A stretch of DNA of 64,000 bases from Rhizophagus irregularis (Eukaryota > Glomeromycota > Glomeromycetes > Glomerales > Glomeraceae). Below are positions 1 through 10,964 of this stretch, one piece after another. The position numbers and the translations under genes were made by a program. The notes under the pieces were generated by a model, which was not told the origin of the DNA, ran no database searches, and saw nothing but the letters and a program-made list of their open reading frames with translations. The DNA lies in assembly GCF_026210795.1 (NCBI RefSeq), contig NC_089430.1, forward strand, positions 5,952,001-6,016,000, given 5' to 3'. The stretch's first letter is position 1. Every line of letters begins with the position of its first letter.

Positions 1-1252
1 TACCTTTTTTTACCTAAATTTTGAAATGATAGCCTTTTAATTTATTTCCCACTTTAAATGTCAATAACTTTTACTTTTTAAATTTCAAAATTAAAAAAAA
101 GACTATCCCTTAAACCATAAGCAATTGCAGGCAAATTTGCCCACAATTTTACCAAAATTTCAACTCTCATCTAATTTTATAAAAAATAAACAATTTTAAT
201 AAAATTTTTTCCAAAATAGTTTAAAATATATTGTGCAGCAATTATTATCATTTATTAATTATATATTAGAAAATCGAAAATTACCCATTGGTCAAAAGTT
301 GTATTTTAAGATAATCACAAAGTTTTAAAAAACTTTGCACTTAACTTTGATGATTTCATTATAATTAATTGTAGCTATATAAAAGCTTAATATAATATGT
401 AGAATTTGGTATGAGAAACAACTTTTGTTAATATGATTTTTAATGTTTAAAAGTAGGATTTTAACTTTATATAGAACCTTAATGAAAATTTTAATTATAT
501 ATATATATTCATAAAAATTAATTTTTTTATCTTTATTTTGTTTATAATAAATATTTAAATAGAGAAAAAATATGATAAGTTTAGATTTTATTATATAAAA
601 ATTCTGATACTATTTTTGCAGACTAATTTCTCATCAATTTTAATGATTAATCCCATATTTCATACAATTTATGGCCAGAATGAGATCAATTGGCTACAAA
701 TTATGTGATAATTTGGTCAAATTAAAGAATTTTTTATAGCATCATTTATTCTAATTTAGAAATTGTAAGCAAATTTACCTGCAAAATGGTTTAAAAATAC
801 TTTTACAGTATTTATTTTAATCAAACATAGTAATTTTACAGAATATAAAAACACTAAAATATAAGTTAAATCGATACTTGATTTAAAATTAAATAAGGTT
901 CTAGGTATTATTAAAGATCTGAATAGGTCAATTTAATCTGGATTATAGATGGTTCAAGAACACTATCTATTAATACTAGAGATATGATCTTTATTAAATA
1001 CTACCATTCAACATATCTCAGTAAAATGAATCTAATAAATATTAATTCATTTATGTATGATTATTGAATAACAAATAATGCTAAGTTTCACATTTTTTTT
1101 TACTTTTGAAAAAATTTATTTCTCATATAAGTGATTTTTCATTCCCTTAAATTTAATATATAAAAATGATGTCATATTGATCATTTGCCAATTATTTTTA
1201 AAAATGAAATACAAAAAAAATTTTTTTTAAAAATAAAACTTAATATAAATTT
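1..1252. other. AT-rich gene-free stretch
   Basis: No open frame of credible length, no RNA gene and no paired terminal repeats were recognised here. The base composition is extremely A/T-rich with many homopolymer runs, typical of intergenic DNA in this window. Confidence 0.7.
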
Positions 1253-1444
1253 ATATAATCAGGACCCCGGATATCTAATATAAAGGTCATAATGGACTTT
1301 TGGCCAAAAAAGTTCATCAAAATTGGACCACTGGATGCCGAGATATTTACAAAAAACGATTTTTTGAGCCCCTGAAAAATGGGCCAATCTGCCGAAAGTG
1401 TGACTTATGACCTGTTTTGGAGATATCCGGGGTCCTATATAATC
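1253..1444. mobile_element. MITE with AGGACCCC ends and 8-bp target duplication
   Basis: The element covers 1261-1436 (176 bp). It begins AGGACCCCGGATATCT and ends with the exact reverse complement, AGATATCCGGGGTCCT. It is flanked on both sides by the same 8-bp direct repeat, ATATAATC (1253-1260 and 1437-1444). It has no coding capacity. Similar AGGACCC ends are found at 48714-49795 and at 60033, suggesting one transposon family. An 8-bp duplication is typical of hAT and P superfamilies. Confidence 0.9.
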
Positions 1445-1911
1445 TTTAAAAATTATAATTTAAAGGTAATTTTAACTGCTTTACAAATTTATTTAATACT
1501 TTAAGAAAAATTATAAATACCATTTTTGACATTTTTGATAATTTATAACTTGAAGATAAGAAATATCAAATCTTACCTAAAGTGAAAAATAAATTTACTT
1601 TTTACTTTTTTAACATTTTAACATTATATTTTTATTTTATTTTTAGTTTCAGTTGATGAATATTAGAACTCTTAAACAGTTTTAAACTATCTAAAATTAT
1701 ATCTAAAACTGGTTTAGATAGTTTAAAATTATTCAATTAAAAAAACTAATTAGACAAGTTTAAAATTTAATACTACTATAAAGTTTCTGAAAAAATAAAT
1801 ATAATTAAAAATTTTATAATTATAAATTAATATATACACTTATAAATATATTATTTAATATAAAAATTAACTAAAATATAATAACTAAAAGATCCTACTT
1901 AACTTTTAATA
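1445..1911. other. AT-rich gene-free stretch
   Basis: Nothing supportable beyond low-complexity A/T sequence and a short near-repeat of a TTTAAACTATCTAAA-like motif around 1675-1735. Confidence 0.6.
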
Positions 1912-2185
1912 GAGGTTTTTAGGTGGGTCCTGTGAATGCCTTGCGTAAAAAGAAGGGCATTTATGCTAAGAATGGCCATTTTTAAATGAACTATAGCCTC
2001 TGAGCAAAAATTTCACCTGACAGTGCATACGTGGGATGCTCTACAGCATGACGAGTGGTTTGGTAGTTAATAATATTAAATAGTTAGAATAGGCTATACA
2101 ATTTGTATTTTTCTGATTCTTTTTGCTATTTAATAAACTATCAAATGCATTGCAGAAAAAAAAAAAAAAAAATGGAGGTTTTTAG
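1912..2185 (+). mobile_element. Retroposed transcript (SINE or processed 3' end) with poly(A)
   Basis: An insert of about 250 bp ends in a run of 17 A (2156-2172). The polyadenylation hexamer AATAAA lies at 2132-2137, 19 bases before the run. The insert is flanked by a perfect 11-bp direct repeat GAGGTTTTTAG (1912-1922 and 2175-2185). These three signs together indicate target-primed retroposition of a polyadenylated RNA. The body is visibly less AT-rich than its surroundings. I do not recognise the parent gene; the first codons are open in one frame but soon hit a stop, so a 3'-truncated coding end plus UTR is possible. Confidence 0.8.
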
Positions 2186-2810
2186 AAAAAATTTCAAATT
2201 TACTAGTAATTTTACCAGCAATTTTATTAATTTAAAAAAGAAAAAATTATAATAACTTTATGTAACATTTTTTTTTAGATGTAATTTATTTATATATAAT
2301 AAAATTTTTAAAAATTTTCAATTATAAATTTATTTTATATGTAAATGAATCTTATAACTAATAATATTATTTATTTTATGTTTATTAAAATGAAGAATAT
2401 TTAAAGTAGGAGCAAATCATAACTAGAAAAAAATTCATTTTCTAAATAAAACTTTTTACCATATATATATAATTTTTTAAATATACATGTTAAAATATAT
2501 TTTAGTCAGCTTTGCAAGTTTACTTGAAGCATAAAATAAGGTTTTGAATGCTATTTTTGATTTATTTGACTTTTATTTTTATTTATTTATTTTTAAATAT
2601 AATTGGCAAAAATCTTTTGCTTATATATAAAGTTAAAAATAGTATTCAAAATCTACTTTTTTTTTAAATAAATTTGTATAGTAAATTAATAAGATATGCT
2701 TATTTTATGATTTTCAAGTTTATATTAATTTTAATTTATAAAAAATTAGTTTACTCATATTATATTGAATTATGTGATTTGTTTTGCTTTAAATAATTCT
2801 CAAAAATACA
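2186..2810. other. AT-rich gene-free stretch
   Basis: No features recognised. Short open frames here consist of homopolymer-derived codons (F, K, Y, L) and are not credible genes. Confidence 0.6.
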
Positions 2811-3468
2811 TATTCCTGCGTAATAAGTTTAAGACCACCTTATTTTTGTTTATATTAATAAAGTTTTATTCTTATTTATATAAGTTTTTTTTTTGTAATT
2901 TCTTAAATAAATATAAAAAATATTATATTAATCTTTATAAATTATATAATACAAGATTTTTTTTTTTAATAACAAATTTTTAACCTTTTAACCAGAATGA
3001 TTATAACAAAATATAAGTAAATTTAAATAGTTAGGTAAAAATAAGATTATATTTCAAATTTTGTAAAGATTGAATTAGTAGTTATTGAGAAAATAATAAT
3101 TAAGAATTGACAATTTATATATAAAATCTAATAAATAATGATTTTCATATATAAATTATCAATCCTTAATTATTAATTTCTTAATAACTACTGACTCAAT
3201 TTTTATGAAATTTGAAATATAATTTTATTGTTAGCTAAACTATTAAAATTTTGTATTCATTTTACTATAACTGCAGAATTAAAATTTTTCTATTAAAAAA
3301 AAACTTTATTTTACATGATTTATAAATGCAAATATGATAATTTTTTATGTTTATTTAAAAAATTATAATACAAAATTTTTTTTAAAAAAAATAAATTATA
3401 TAAATAAGAATAAAACTTTATTAATATAAACAAAAATAAGGTGATCTTAAACTTATTATGTAGGAGTA
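2811..3468. mobile_element. Long foldback (inverted-repeat) element, Tc1/mariner-like
   Basis: The two halves are reverse complements over roughly 300 bases each, centred near 3136. The left arm starts TATTCCTGCGTAATAAG and the right arm, read on the minus strand, starts TACTCCTACATAATAAG. Both then continue with a matching stretch containing AAGTTTAAGA and TTATTTTTGTTTATATTAA. The arm ends lie on TA, which suits a Tc1/mariner MITE, but similarity seems to extend a little beyond them, so the limits are approximate. A short open frame at 2765-2983 is part of the arm and not a gene. Confidence 0.7.
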
Positions 3469-3664
3469 TATAGATATTTGCAAAAGTTTTAAAATTTTAT
3501 ATAAAGTTTTTTCAAAAAATTTTTTAATAAAAAAATATTTTTAAACTGAAAAATTATTCAGAACTGTAATTAGCATAAATATTTCCTTTTTAGATTTCAT
3601 GTAATATTATATAATATTTTATTTTCAATTTTTATTAGGTGGTAAAATATCCTTTTTTGGGATA

Positions 3665-4586
3665 GACTATAGCAGCATAGCGAACATGTTTTTATCACTT
3701 TGCCGATCATTCATTGATATCATGTCACATTAATTTTGAAGCTATGGTTAAAGCCATAAAATTCTTAGCCAAACTATACTAAGGCTAAAGAAATAAAATT
3801 ATTCGTTTCTCATGAAAAAAAATTGCTAAATTTGACCCGGCCGCCCGGAAAAAAAATTTATTTTCAAAAAAAATTTAGCCGATTCCTAGATGATGATTGG
3901 TTGATTTAATAAATTTTTTGCCGGGTACCCGGATGGAAAAAAAAATTATTTTTTTATGATTATGATTGGTCAAAACCAAAATCACATGACCAAATAAAAT
4001 AAATTTTTTTATTTTTTCGTAACATTTACATGACCCGTCCGGTCATGAGAAACGAATAAATTTATTTACTTGGCCTAATGTCTTTTTAGTAGTATAATTT
4101 ATGAAAAATAAAAAAAATTATATTGTTAAAGTTAACCTTAAACTGAAATTTTCAATAATTTGATATTTGCCTATATTTGCCGATCATCTGTTAATTTGAC
4201 TTTGGAGCTTCAGGCGAAACTACAGATTTACGGGCGAAACTTGAAATTTTCAAAATATATTATTTAGGTATTCAAGAATCAATAGCCAAAATAATCATGT
4301 AGAATTTTAGGTAATCAAAAAGTTATCATTGAACAAATGTTTATGAATATTATTAAAATATACATATAGACAAAATTTGTAAAACTTTATTAACTGTTTA
4401 AAGAATTTTTTTTGATAAATTTAATATGCAGTAAATTTAAATGAATGTTAAATTGTCTGTAAAATTATTATTATGTAGGATTTTCAACAAAAGTAATTAT
4501 AACGAAGTGATAAAATTGAATAAATGATTGACAAATGATCGACAAAATTGTGATAAAGTAAAGATGTCCACTATGCTGACTATAGC
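3665..4586. mobile_element. MULE-like non-autonomous element, 9-bp target duplication
   Basis: The element at 3674-4577 begins AGCATAGCGAACATG and its minus-strand end begins AGCATAGTGGACATC. Similarity continues inward for some 50 bases with indels (shared TTTATCAC and CGATCATT blocks). It is flanked by a perfect 9-bp direct repeat GACTATAGC (3665-3673 and 4578-4586), the size made by Mutator-like transposases. No transposase is present. It carries a second element inserted at 3780-4078. Confidence 0.8.
3780..4078. mobile_element. Nested Harbinger-like MITE with TAA duplication
   Basis: The element at 3783-4075 (293 bp) starts GGCTAAAGAAATAAA and its other end read in reverse is GGCCAAGTAAATAAA. 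Both are followed by a shared block TTATTCGTTTCTCATGA. The 3-bp repeat TAA flanks both ends (3780-3782, 4076-4078), which fits PIF/Harbinger. The interior is GC-rich for this region, with repeated CCCGG-type motifs around 3837-3935 and 4033-4045. Confidence 0.75.
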
Positions 4587-5090
4587 AGGAGTGTAAAGTG
4601 ACGCTAAGATTTCCTGAGCTGACACAGAAAATTTTAAAGCTGCCAGGCATAATGCACCACTTAGAATTTCTCGGGATTCTTTGAGTGGCTCTACAGGAAA
4701 TCTTTTTGCTATGGTTAAAAACTTGTAAGATCCTTTATGGTAATGGCAAGTGCCACCAGGTGTTACCCCTGCTCTAGCCTACCCTTTTTTGGTAAATTGT
4801 ATAACGTTATGTGATAGTGGCCAAAAATTAAATATTACTTGTCTGGCTAATTTAAATTAATTTTTGTTATATATGTTATAATGTTATATTTTATATTAAT
4901 TCATAATCTGTCTAAAAGTAAAGAATTTAATTAATAATATTCGGGAAAGTATAAAATTATAAAACAGATCTTTGCATGAATTTTCTTTACCAAAAGTTGG
5001 TTTAACACCAATTTCTACATTAGTATAGAGTAAATTTTACTTTTTGAACTTTGTATAATATCATTTAATGATGTGGTAAGTTAGAAGTCA
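4587..5090. other. Intergenic stretch without recognised features
   Basis: The portion 4587-4800 is less AT-rich than its surroundings and may be a decayed gene or repeat fragment, but no frame stays open and I recognise nothing. Confidence 0.5.
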
Positions 5091-5305
5091 TATATATGGG
5101 GATCATCTTACCACACCACCCTCGGCTATATGTTTATGGTAACACAGGTGACATATTATGCAGGTGACTAATAGAGATCAGACTACAAAACATTTCTAAG
5201 TCGCTGAGATAAATATAAACAACGCGAGCGCGAACGTCACGTGTACGGTGACGATTAGGCATCACATCTTTACGAGGTGGTGTGGTAAGATCATTCTATA
5301 TATGG
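5091..5305. mobile_element. MULE-like MITE with perfect 9-bp duplication
   Basis: The element at 5100-5296 (197 bp) starts GGATCATCTTACCACACCAC. Its reversed end is GAATGATCTTACCACACCAC. It is flanked by the identical 9-bp sequence TATATATGG (5091-5099 and 5297-5305). It is non-coding. Confidence 0.88.
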
Positions 5306-6198
5306 TTACACAGAAATTGTGATTGTTACACAGAATCTGAGTGTCGTACAAAAACTTTACCACATATAAAACATTTTTTTTATTTCTTTAGAAAAGGCAA
5401 CAAACTTTAAAGTAAATATAGCCAACTAATGTATTTATATATATTTAGCTTTAAATTTGAAATTATATTTAAGAAATACATACTTGTCTATAAAGGAAAA
5501 AATTACAAAGTTGCCCCAATTTTTAATAGTTAAAATCTCTACTTTTTATGCGGATTACGAATTAAATTTGTTACATAAAATGTTGTATATGTTAGATAAC
5601 ATGTTATATGCCCATCTATACAATCAATTATATAAAACAAGGTGACGCAAATTCATACATCAATACAATTTTGTTTATTATTATTTTAGCTCTTTTTTGT
5701 AAATGAAATATTTTTCAAATTATAGCTAACCCGTCTAGCACCCACCTGGTTTTGTTGATTTTTATTCAAGACTATATATATAATATCAGCACCTACCACC
5801 TCTTCTTGAATCCATCAATCTGAACCGTTCATCCATCCCTAAAAAGAAAAGAAAGTTAAGTGAAACAAAATTGAACCTCCCGCTGTCTCCAACGTCTAAC
5901 ACTCATCTAGTCTTGATTCTTATCCAAGGTTTTTTGAGTTCACTACGGAATATTTGGTCAACAGAATTCTACATTAGGTTGTTATTCATGTTAAGGACTC
6001 TTGGTATTATGATAAAGTAAGAAAGAAAAAAATTTTCGTAAATTGCAATTTTAAGTTTTTCGATCCGTCAGACAGATGTAACAATAATCAGATGACAGAT
6101 TTTCATAGGTCGAAACACTCAACCGGTAAAAAGGGGTAATAACCTTGTTGTTGATTTTAATGTTTTTTTTTTTTCTTTTTTAAAAAAAGAAAACTAAA
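5306..6198. other. Region upstream of the guanine deaminase gene
   Basis: No gene recognised. A short AT-rich open frame (5457-5645) has no family resemblance and is unlikely to be real. The interval 5740-5960 has a more balanced composition (CACCACCTCTTC-like stretches) and could hold promoter and 5' leader. A T-rich tract at 6160-6182 immediately precedes the start codon at 6199. Confidence 0.5.
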
Positions 6199-7683
6199 AT
6201 GCCAAATAAAATTTCCAAAGTCTTTTATGGAACATTAATTCATTCATTATCTCTTGCCAATCTTGAAATCCTACAAAATACTTTATTAGGAGTAGATATT
6301 TCTGGAAAGATAGCTTTCTTAGAAAAAAATGTTTTAGACGAAATAACTTTGAGTCATATTATTTCTCAATGGGAATTTCCTGAACAAGAGGTTATTAGAT
6401 TGAGTAAAAGACAATTTCTTATGCCTGGATTTATTGATACTCATACACATGCATCACAATATCCAAATGCAGGAACTGGTATGGATTTACCACTACTTGA
6501 TTGGTTGAATAAATATACATTTCCGCTTGAACAGTCATACTCATCATTATCGTTTGCTGAGAAAGTTTATCCAATAGTAGTAAATAATTTATTGCGCAGT
6601 GGAACGACAACGGCTGTTTACTTTGCAACAATTCATCTTGAATCAAGTAAATATTTAGCCAGATTAGTTAAGGAGAAAGGACAGAGAGGGTTTATTGGAA
6701 AAGTTAATATGGATTGTAATTCACCGGAGAATTATATTGAGTCATTAGACAATAGTGTTAAATCCACTGAAGAATTTGTAAAATATGTGTTAAATTTAGA
6801 AAAAGATGAAGGAAGAGGAAATGGATCGAGACTCGTTTATCCAATAATTACACCTAGATTTGCAATCACTTGTACATCGCAACTTATGAATTCACTTGGA
6901 TTATTAGCAAAAAAATATAATATGCCAATTCAATCACATTTATCAGAAAATATAGGAGAAATAAATTTTATTTCAGAACTATTTCCACATCTACCAGATT
7001 ATACAACAGTATATGATCATCATGGATTATTAAATGAAAAAACGATTATGGCTCATGGAATACACTTATCGTCAAAAGAACTTAAATTAATTAAAGAACG
7101 TAATATTGGTATATCCCATTGTCCTACTTCAAATTTTGCTATATGTTCAGGTGTATGTAACGTTAGACAATTATTAGATGAAGGTATTAAAGTTGGTTTG
7201 GGTACCGATTTAAGTGGCGGCTATTCAAAGTCTATTTTAAATGCTATAAGAAATGCAAACATAGCAAGTCGCGTTGTATTTATGGCTTCTTCAAAAGTTG
7301 ATGATAAACCTTTGAATAAATCTTTTCCGCACCTTACTTTACCTGAATTAACTTATTTAGCTACAATGGGAGGTGCTGAATTGGTCAATCTTGATAAGGT
7401 TATCGGAAATTTTTTAATTGGTAAAGAATTTGATGCTTTATTAATTGATCCTGATGCTTGTCAATCTCCCTTAGATATTTTTGATGATTTAGAAGATACT
7501 GAAAGAATTTTTGAAAAATTTATATTTCTTGGTGATGAAAGGAATCTTAAATCTGTTTATGTTAAAGGAAAGAAAGTATCTGGAACTGATCTGGTAAGTA
7601 TGAATTTACGTGAAAAAGAATTATTAAAAAATTTAAGTAAATTGGATGGTGGAAATTGTCATTTGTGTAATCCAAATTCATAA
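6199..7683 (+). CDS. Guanine deaminase
   Basis: A single uninterrupted exon of 494 codons in the amidohydrolase superfamily. It converts guanine to xanthine and ammonia, a cytosolic step of purine catabolism. The diagnostic metal-binding motif PGFIDTHTHASQYPNAG gives His82 and His84. Further ligands are His247 in IQSHLSE, His286 in IMAHGIH and Asp337 in GLGTDLSGG. HCPTSN at about 307-312 is the usual substrate-loop signature. The length is slightly above the roughly 450-residue animal enzymes, mainly through the N-terminus and loops. The start ATG follows a T-rich leader and AAAACTAAA, and no upstream in-frame alternative was found. The coding region is less AT-rich than its flanks and has no stops, so it looks functional. 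Other cytosine/adenosine deaminases of the superfamily are less likely given the THTHASQYPN signature. Confidence 0.95.
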   Translation: MPNKISKVFYGTLIHSLSLANLEILQNTLLGVDISGKIAFLEKNVLDEITLSHIISQWEFPEQEVIRLSKRQFLMPGFIDTHTHASQYPNAGTGMDLPLLDWLNKYTFPLEQSYSSLSFAEKVYPIVVNNLLRSGTTTAVYFATIHLESSKYLARLVKEKGQRGFIGKVNMDCNSPENYIESLDNSVKSTEEFVKYVLNLEKDEGRGNGSRLVYPIITPRFAITCTSQLMNSLGLLAKKYNMPIQSHLSENIGEINFISELFPHLPDYTTVYDHHGLLNEKTIMAHGIHLSSKELKLIKERNIGISHCPTSNFAICSGVCNVRQLLDEGIKVGLGTDLSGGYSKSILNAIRNANIASRVVFMASSKVDDKPLNKSFPHLTLPELTYLATMGGAELVNLDKVIGNFLIGKEFDALLIDPDACQSPLDIFDDLEDTERIFEKFIFLGDERNLKSVYVKGKKVSGTDLVSMNLREKELLKNLSKLDGGNCHLCNPNS

Positions 7684-7752
7684 TAGAAAAGAGCTAGAAT
7701 TTATATTAGTATTTTAATTATTTATTAGAAATTTGTATTACTATTATATAGA

Positions 7753-7758
7753 AATAAA
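7753..7758 (+). promoter_or_regulatory. Polyadenylation signal of the guanine deaminase gene
   Basis: AATAAA occurs 70 bases after the stop codon in the AT-rich 3' flank. It is the first canonical hexamer downstream, so it is the likely signal; the cleavage site cannot be read from sequence. Confidence 0.5.
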
Positions 7759-7958
7759 ACTTTTAATTTCTCTAATTTTTTACCTGTGTGGTATTACAAT
7801 ATTACTTGGCAAATTATAGTATTATAACATTATTTAATAATTATGTAATAAATTTCCGCTCGCTTATGTTTCGGTTCATTATAGAGTTTATGTCTACAAG
7901 GTGATAACTAAAAAAGAAGTCAATGTTTATTTTAATTAACAATATCAGATATTAACAC

Positions 7959-8290
7959 CTACTTACAAATCGAGAAGGACATTCTCGCAATATAACCGGA
8001 AATTTCATTCGAAACTTCAACTGTTTCCAGTACTGCGTCTATGTACTTTTCCAGAGCAATTGACCACGTACTTTCTAGAGTTAACTCTAAAATCGTTTTA
8101 TTGAAAGCACATATTACGGATATATATTCGGAGTATCTGGAGAAATTTGCGAGGCAAGAAACTATTAGATGCCTCTCATTCGTTAAGTGATACATAGCCG
8201 AGAGATTTACTTCTGAATTTCCATTTCCAACAGTCGCTTATTAAGAGTTGTCATCAACGAACTCAAACCCGTATCAGTCCTTTTTTTCCT
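7959..8290 (-). pseudogene. Decayed paralogue of the gene at 20916-22171
   Basis: The minus-strand frame 7959-8195 contains YSEYISVICAFNKTILEL and ALEKYIDAVLE. These match YSEDISVICAFDKSIAEL and DLEKYIDNVLK in the same order in the four-exon gene at 20916-22171. Upstream (to about 8290) a second short open stretch, KKRTDTGLSSLMTTLNKR, lies before an in-frame stop, so the fragment is broken. The rest of the paralogue (its exons 2-4) is not present nearby. It is a relic of an uncharacterised family with at least two members in this window. Confidence 0.65.
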
Positions 8291-8914
8291 GAAGGTTATA
8301 ACATATGCAATTAACGTTAACTATTAATGATTTGCGCGGATTAAACCGGTATGCCCTTGATGACCTTCACATATGGATAGCGTTAAATTCTTTTATTGTT
8401 AAAATTAAAGAGAGACCAAAACCGATCCTGCGAATTATATAAAGAGATGATATCCCGGTTAGTGAACCCTTTTATCCGCCTCATACAAATAAATAAAAAT
8501 CGAACGAAACTATCAAACTAATTTAACTTACCATTATTTGCATCATCGACATTTACAATCAAACGAACTCATATATTCCGCAAAGTAATAATAAGGTAGG
8601 ATTGGTTTATTGTTTGGATGGCTTCTTAAAACATGTCATTTTTACTTCTTTTTTTTTTCTTTTATTCACACACGACACTAATATTTAAAACACTTTTTAT
8701 TTACCAAAATCTTTGTAAAAAAAGCATTCTTTAATTTAGTTTACCCTACGATGCTAATCATTTTCCAGGATAAAACTAGCATTTGATCTATCATTGCGCA
8801 GTAAATATTGCAAATACAGTATATCACGTGTCCCGAGAACTCGCGTTAAATTTTGCCAGGTGTTCTGGATTATATAGGAAACATGTAGCGTACGTTGATC
8901 ACTATACAGATAAA
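8291..8914. other. Intergenic stretch without recognised features
   Basis: No credible coding frame or repeat pair. The open frame 8783-9031 runs into the terminal repeat of the adjacent MITE, so it is not a gene. Confidence 0.5.
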
Positions 8915-9146
8915 ACCCTAGTCATGGCAAAAAAAAAGTGGCAGACACGTGACTGCATTTTATTCATCACAACCGTCACACCCACTGCGTTTCCACTTTT
9001 TATATTTATCTTAGGGACTTTGTTTATGTAAAAACTTATTCGTCACCCCTTATCCGTCACTGTTTATTTTCACGTGTTAGTGCATAACGCCGTAATGCGG
9101 GCTAAAAGTCACGTGCCTGCCACTTTTTTTTTGCCATGGCTAGGGT
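8915..9146. mobile_element. MITE with CCCTAG ends
   Basis: The left end CCCTAGTCATGGCAAAAAAA and the reversed right end CCCTAGCCATGGCAAAAAAA agree over about 39 bases with two mismatches, continuing as AAGTGGCAG(A/G)CACGTGACT. The interior is non-coding. The target duplication is unclear because another element is inserted at its right edge (9144-9151). Confidence 0.75.
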
Positions 9147-9868
9147 ACTACCTAGGGGTTAGATAAATAAACGGGGGGTCCAACTCAAATGTTACACAGG
9201 CTAATCATTGAAATCATTGACCGCCAGAACTGTCACTCTCATATATTGGTTACACAAACGAATTTTCATATTAAAATTTCACTTTTTTTTTATTTTTTCA
9301 ACACGTACACATAGAAAAGCAGCCGATCCCAGAAGCCAAGGTTGTATATGCTAGCTCTATATAGGCGAAGTTTTTTCATTAAAATTAGATCACTGGTTGC
9401 TTTGTTCTTAATTTTATATGTTTTTTGCTCTTTTATGATAGTAAGTTAAAATTATATCCTTTTTTTTCGAGATTTCAACAAGTATATACTAAATATTTTT
9501 ACGTAAAACATTTTAAAATAGCTTTTTCTTCTTTTATTATGTATTATTTTCAAGTGTGTAAATAAACTTTTATATGTTTTTGAGGTATTTCAAACAGCCG
9601 ATCCAAAATTTTAAAAAATATAGACAGAATATTTCGAAAAAAAAAATATTTTCGTGTAGTTTCACATTTCGTCATTACCGATTTATCATTTTTTTTCATA
9701 GATTATATTGATTATCGGCAGATCTTTCACTTTAAACATGGGGTAATATTTAATTTTAATAGTAACACATAGTAATTTACATATGGCTTCAGTTCTGGCG
9801 ATCACTGATCAGTCTGTGTAACATTTGAGTTGGACCCCCCGTTTATTTATCTAACCCCTAGGTACTAC
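9144..9868. mobile_element. Non-autonomous P-element-like transposon
   Basis: The element at 9152-9860 (709 bp) has terminal inverted repeats of about 58 bases starting CTAGGGGTTAGATAAATAAA and continuing through ACTCAAATGTTACACAG. It is flanked by the 8-bp direct repeat GGTACTAC (9144-9151 and 9861-9868). Its left 300 bases match the left end of the transposase-bearing element at 57631 (same terminus, then shared blocks AGAAAAGCAGCCGATC and CTATATAGG). It therefore looks like an internally deleted derivative of that family. It has no open frame. Confidence 0.85.
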
Positions 9869-9928
9869 TATACAGACATACATAGGCCTCTAGTGCCTCT
9901 ATACATGACATGTTTCCGTTCTGTAATC

Positions 9929-9970
9929 GGTTGATCACGGGATCGGGCTCCTGCGGAGCCCGGATCAACC
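9929..9970. repeat. GC-rich perfect-stem hairpin
   Basis: GGGCTCC-TGC-GGAGCCC forms a 7-bp GC stem with a 3-base loop. Outer arms GGTTGATC and GGATCAACC also pair. This is striking in AT-rich surroundings and may be the core of a small foldback or a transcription-related structure. Confidence 0.5.
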
Positions 9971-10291
9971 AATCAAATTTGCATTTAATATGATAGGAAA
10001 AAATAGCGGATATCAAAAGGTAAGTGAAGCGAGTGTTGTAAGAGCAGCCTTTATTTCTTCATTTCCCCGTAAAAGTATTCTAAACGTTTCTCTATATCAA
10101 TATCTAGAAGAAGGGCTTTTATTATCCCACGTTCACTTCGTTGAAGAAAAGTTCATTTAATTTCAATTTCGCATCTTCCCACTTGCTATCCATTATCTGT
10201 TGGCAGAGATAATTGTAGATTATATATTTAATTACTACAACTACCATGATATCACGTACTCTTTATTATAAATTGAGACGCTAAGTTCTTT

Positions 10292-10452
10292 TACTGTATT
10301 TGCCCAAAAATAAACAACCTGTTTTTTATTATGAGTTGCTTATTTTTGGGTATAAAATTTCTTCAATATCTATAGCAAAACTTGCACTAATCTCAGCTTA
10401 TGATAAAAAATATTTAGAAATTTTACTTGCTTATTTTTGGGCAAATACGGTA
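10292..10452. mobile_element. Tc1/mariner-like MITE with TA duplication
   Basis: The element at 10294-10450 (157 bp) starts CTGTATTTGCCCAAAAATAA and its reversed end is CCGTATTTGCCCAAAAATAA. It is flanked by TA on both sides. An internal copy of the GCTTATTTTTGGG block lies near 10337. The open frames over this interval are repeat-derived. Confidence 0.8.
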
Positions 10453-10964
10453 ATTGTAAATAATAGAAATAATAATAGATAACAGTATCACACCAGTCTG
10501 AAAATTCCACAAAAAAATACTCATAGATTCTTTGTGATATTTTTACTCTCACCCTTTAAAATATTTACATATCTAATAAAAATTATCAAGTGATCAGATC
10601 CTGTAAAAGATTTAAAAATTTATTTGATAACTACTTATACAATATGCTTTTTCTGTTTATTTGGGGTATTATGATATTTAAAATTCCATCTTTATGAGAA
10701 GTCGCTCTTCAGGCTTTGTAGAAAATTATAAAATGATTTATATATAACGAAAAAACATTGAGAATGAGTTTTAAAATTTTTACAAATCAAAAGAAAAAAA
10801 AATTAGAATAAAGAAGGATTTTATGATATCGAGCTTATATTTTTATTCGATTAATGATTTCGTGTGGGTATATATAATATGTTGATGTACGTTAACAAAA
10901 ATAAATGTCTATTATCATCCTCTATTATTATCTCTATAATTTCGTTGTTTATTATTTTTGTAAA

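Noticed and set aside
2765-2983. Open frame of 72 codons
   Set aside because: Composed of homopolymer-type codons inside the arm of a foldback element; its mirror sequence is in the other arm.
8783-9031. Open frame of 82 codons
   Set aside because: Runs through the terminal inverted repeat of a MITE; no conserved protein features.
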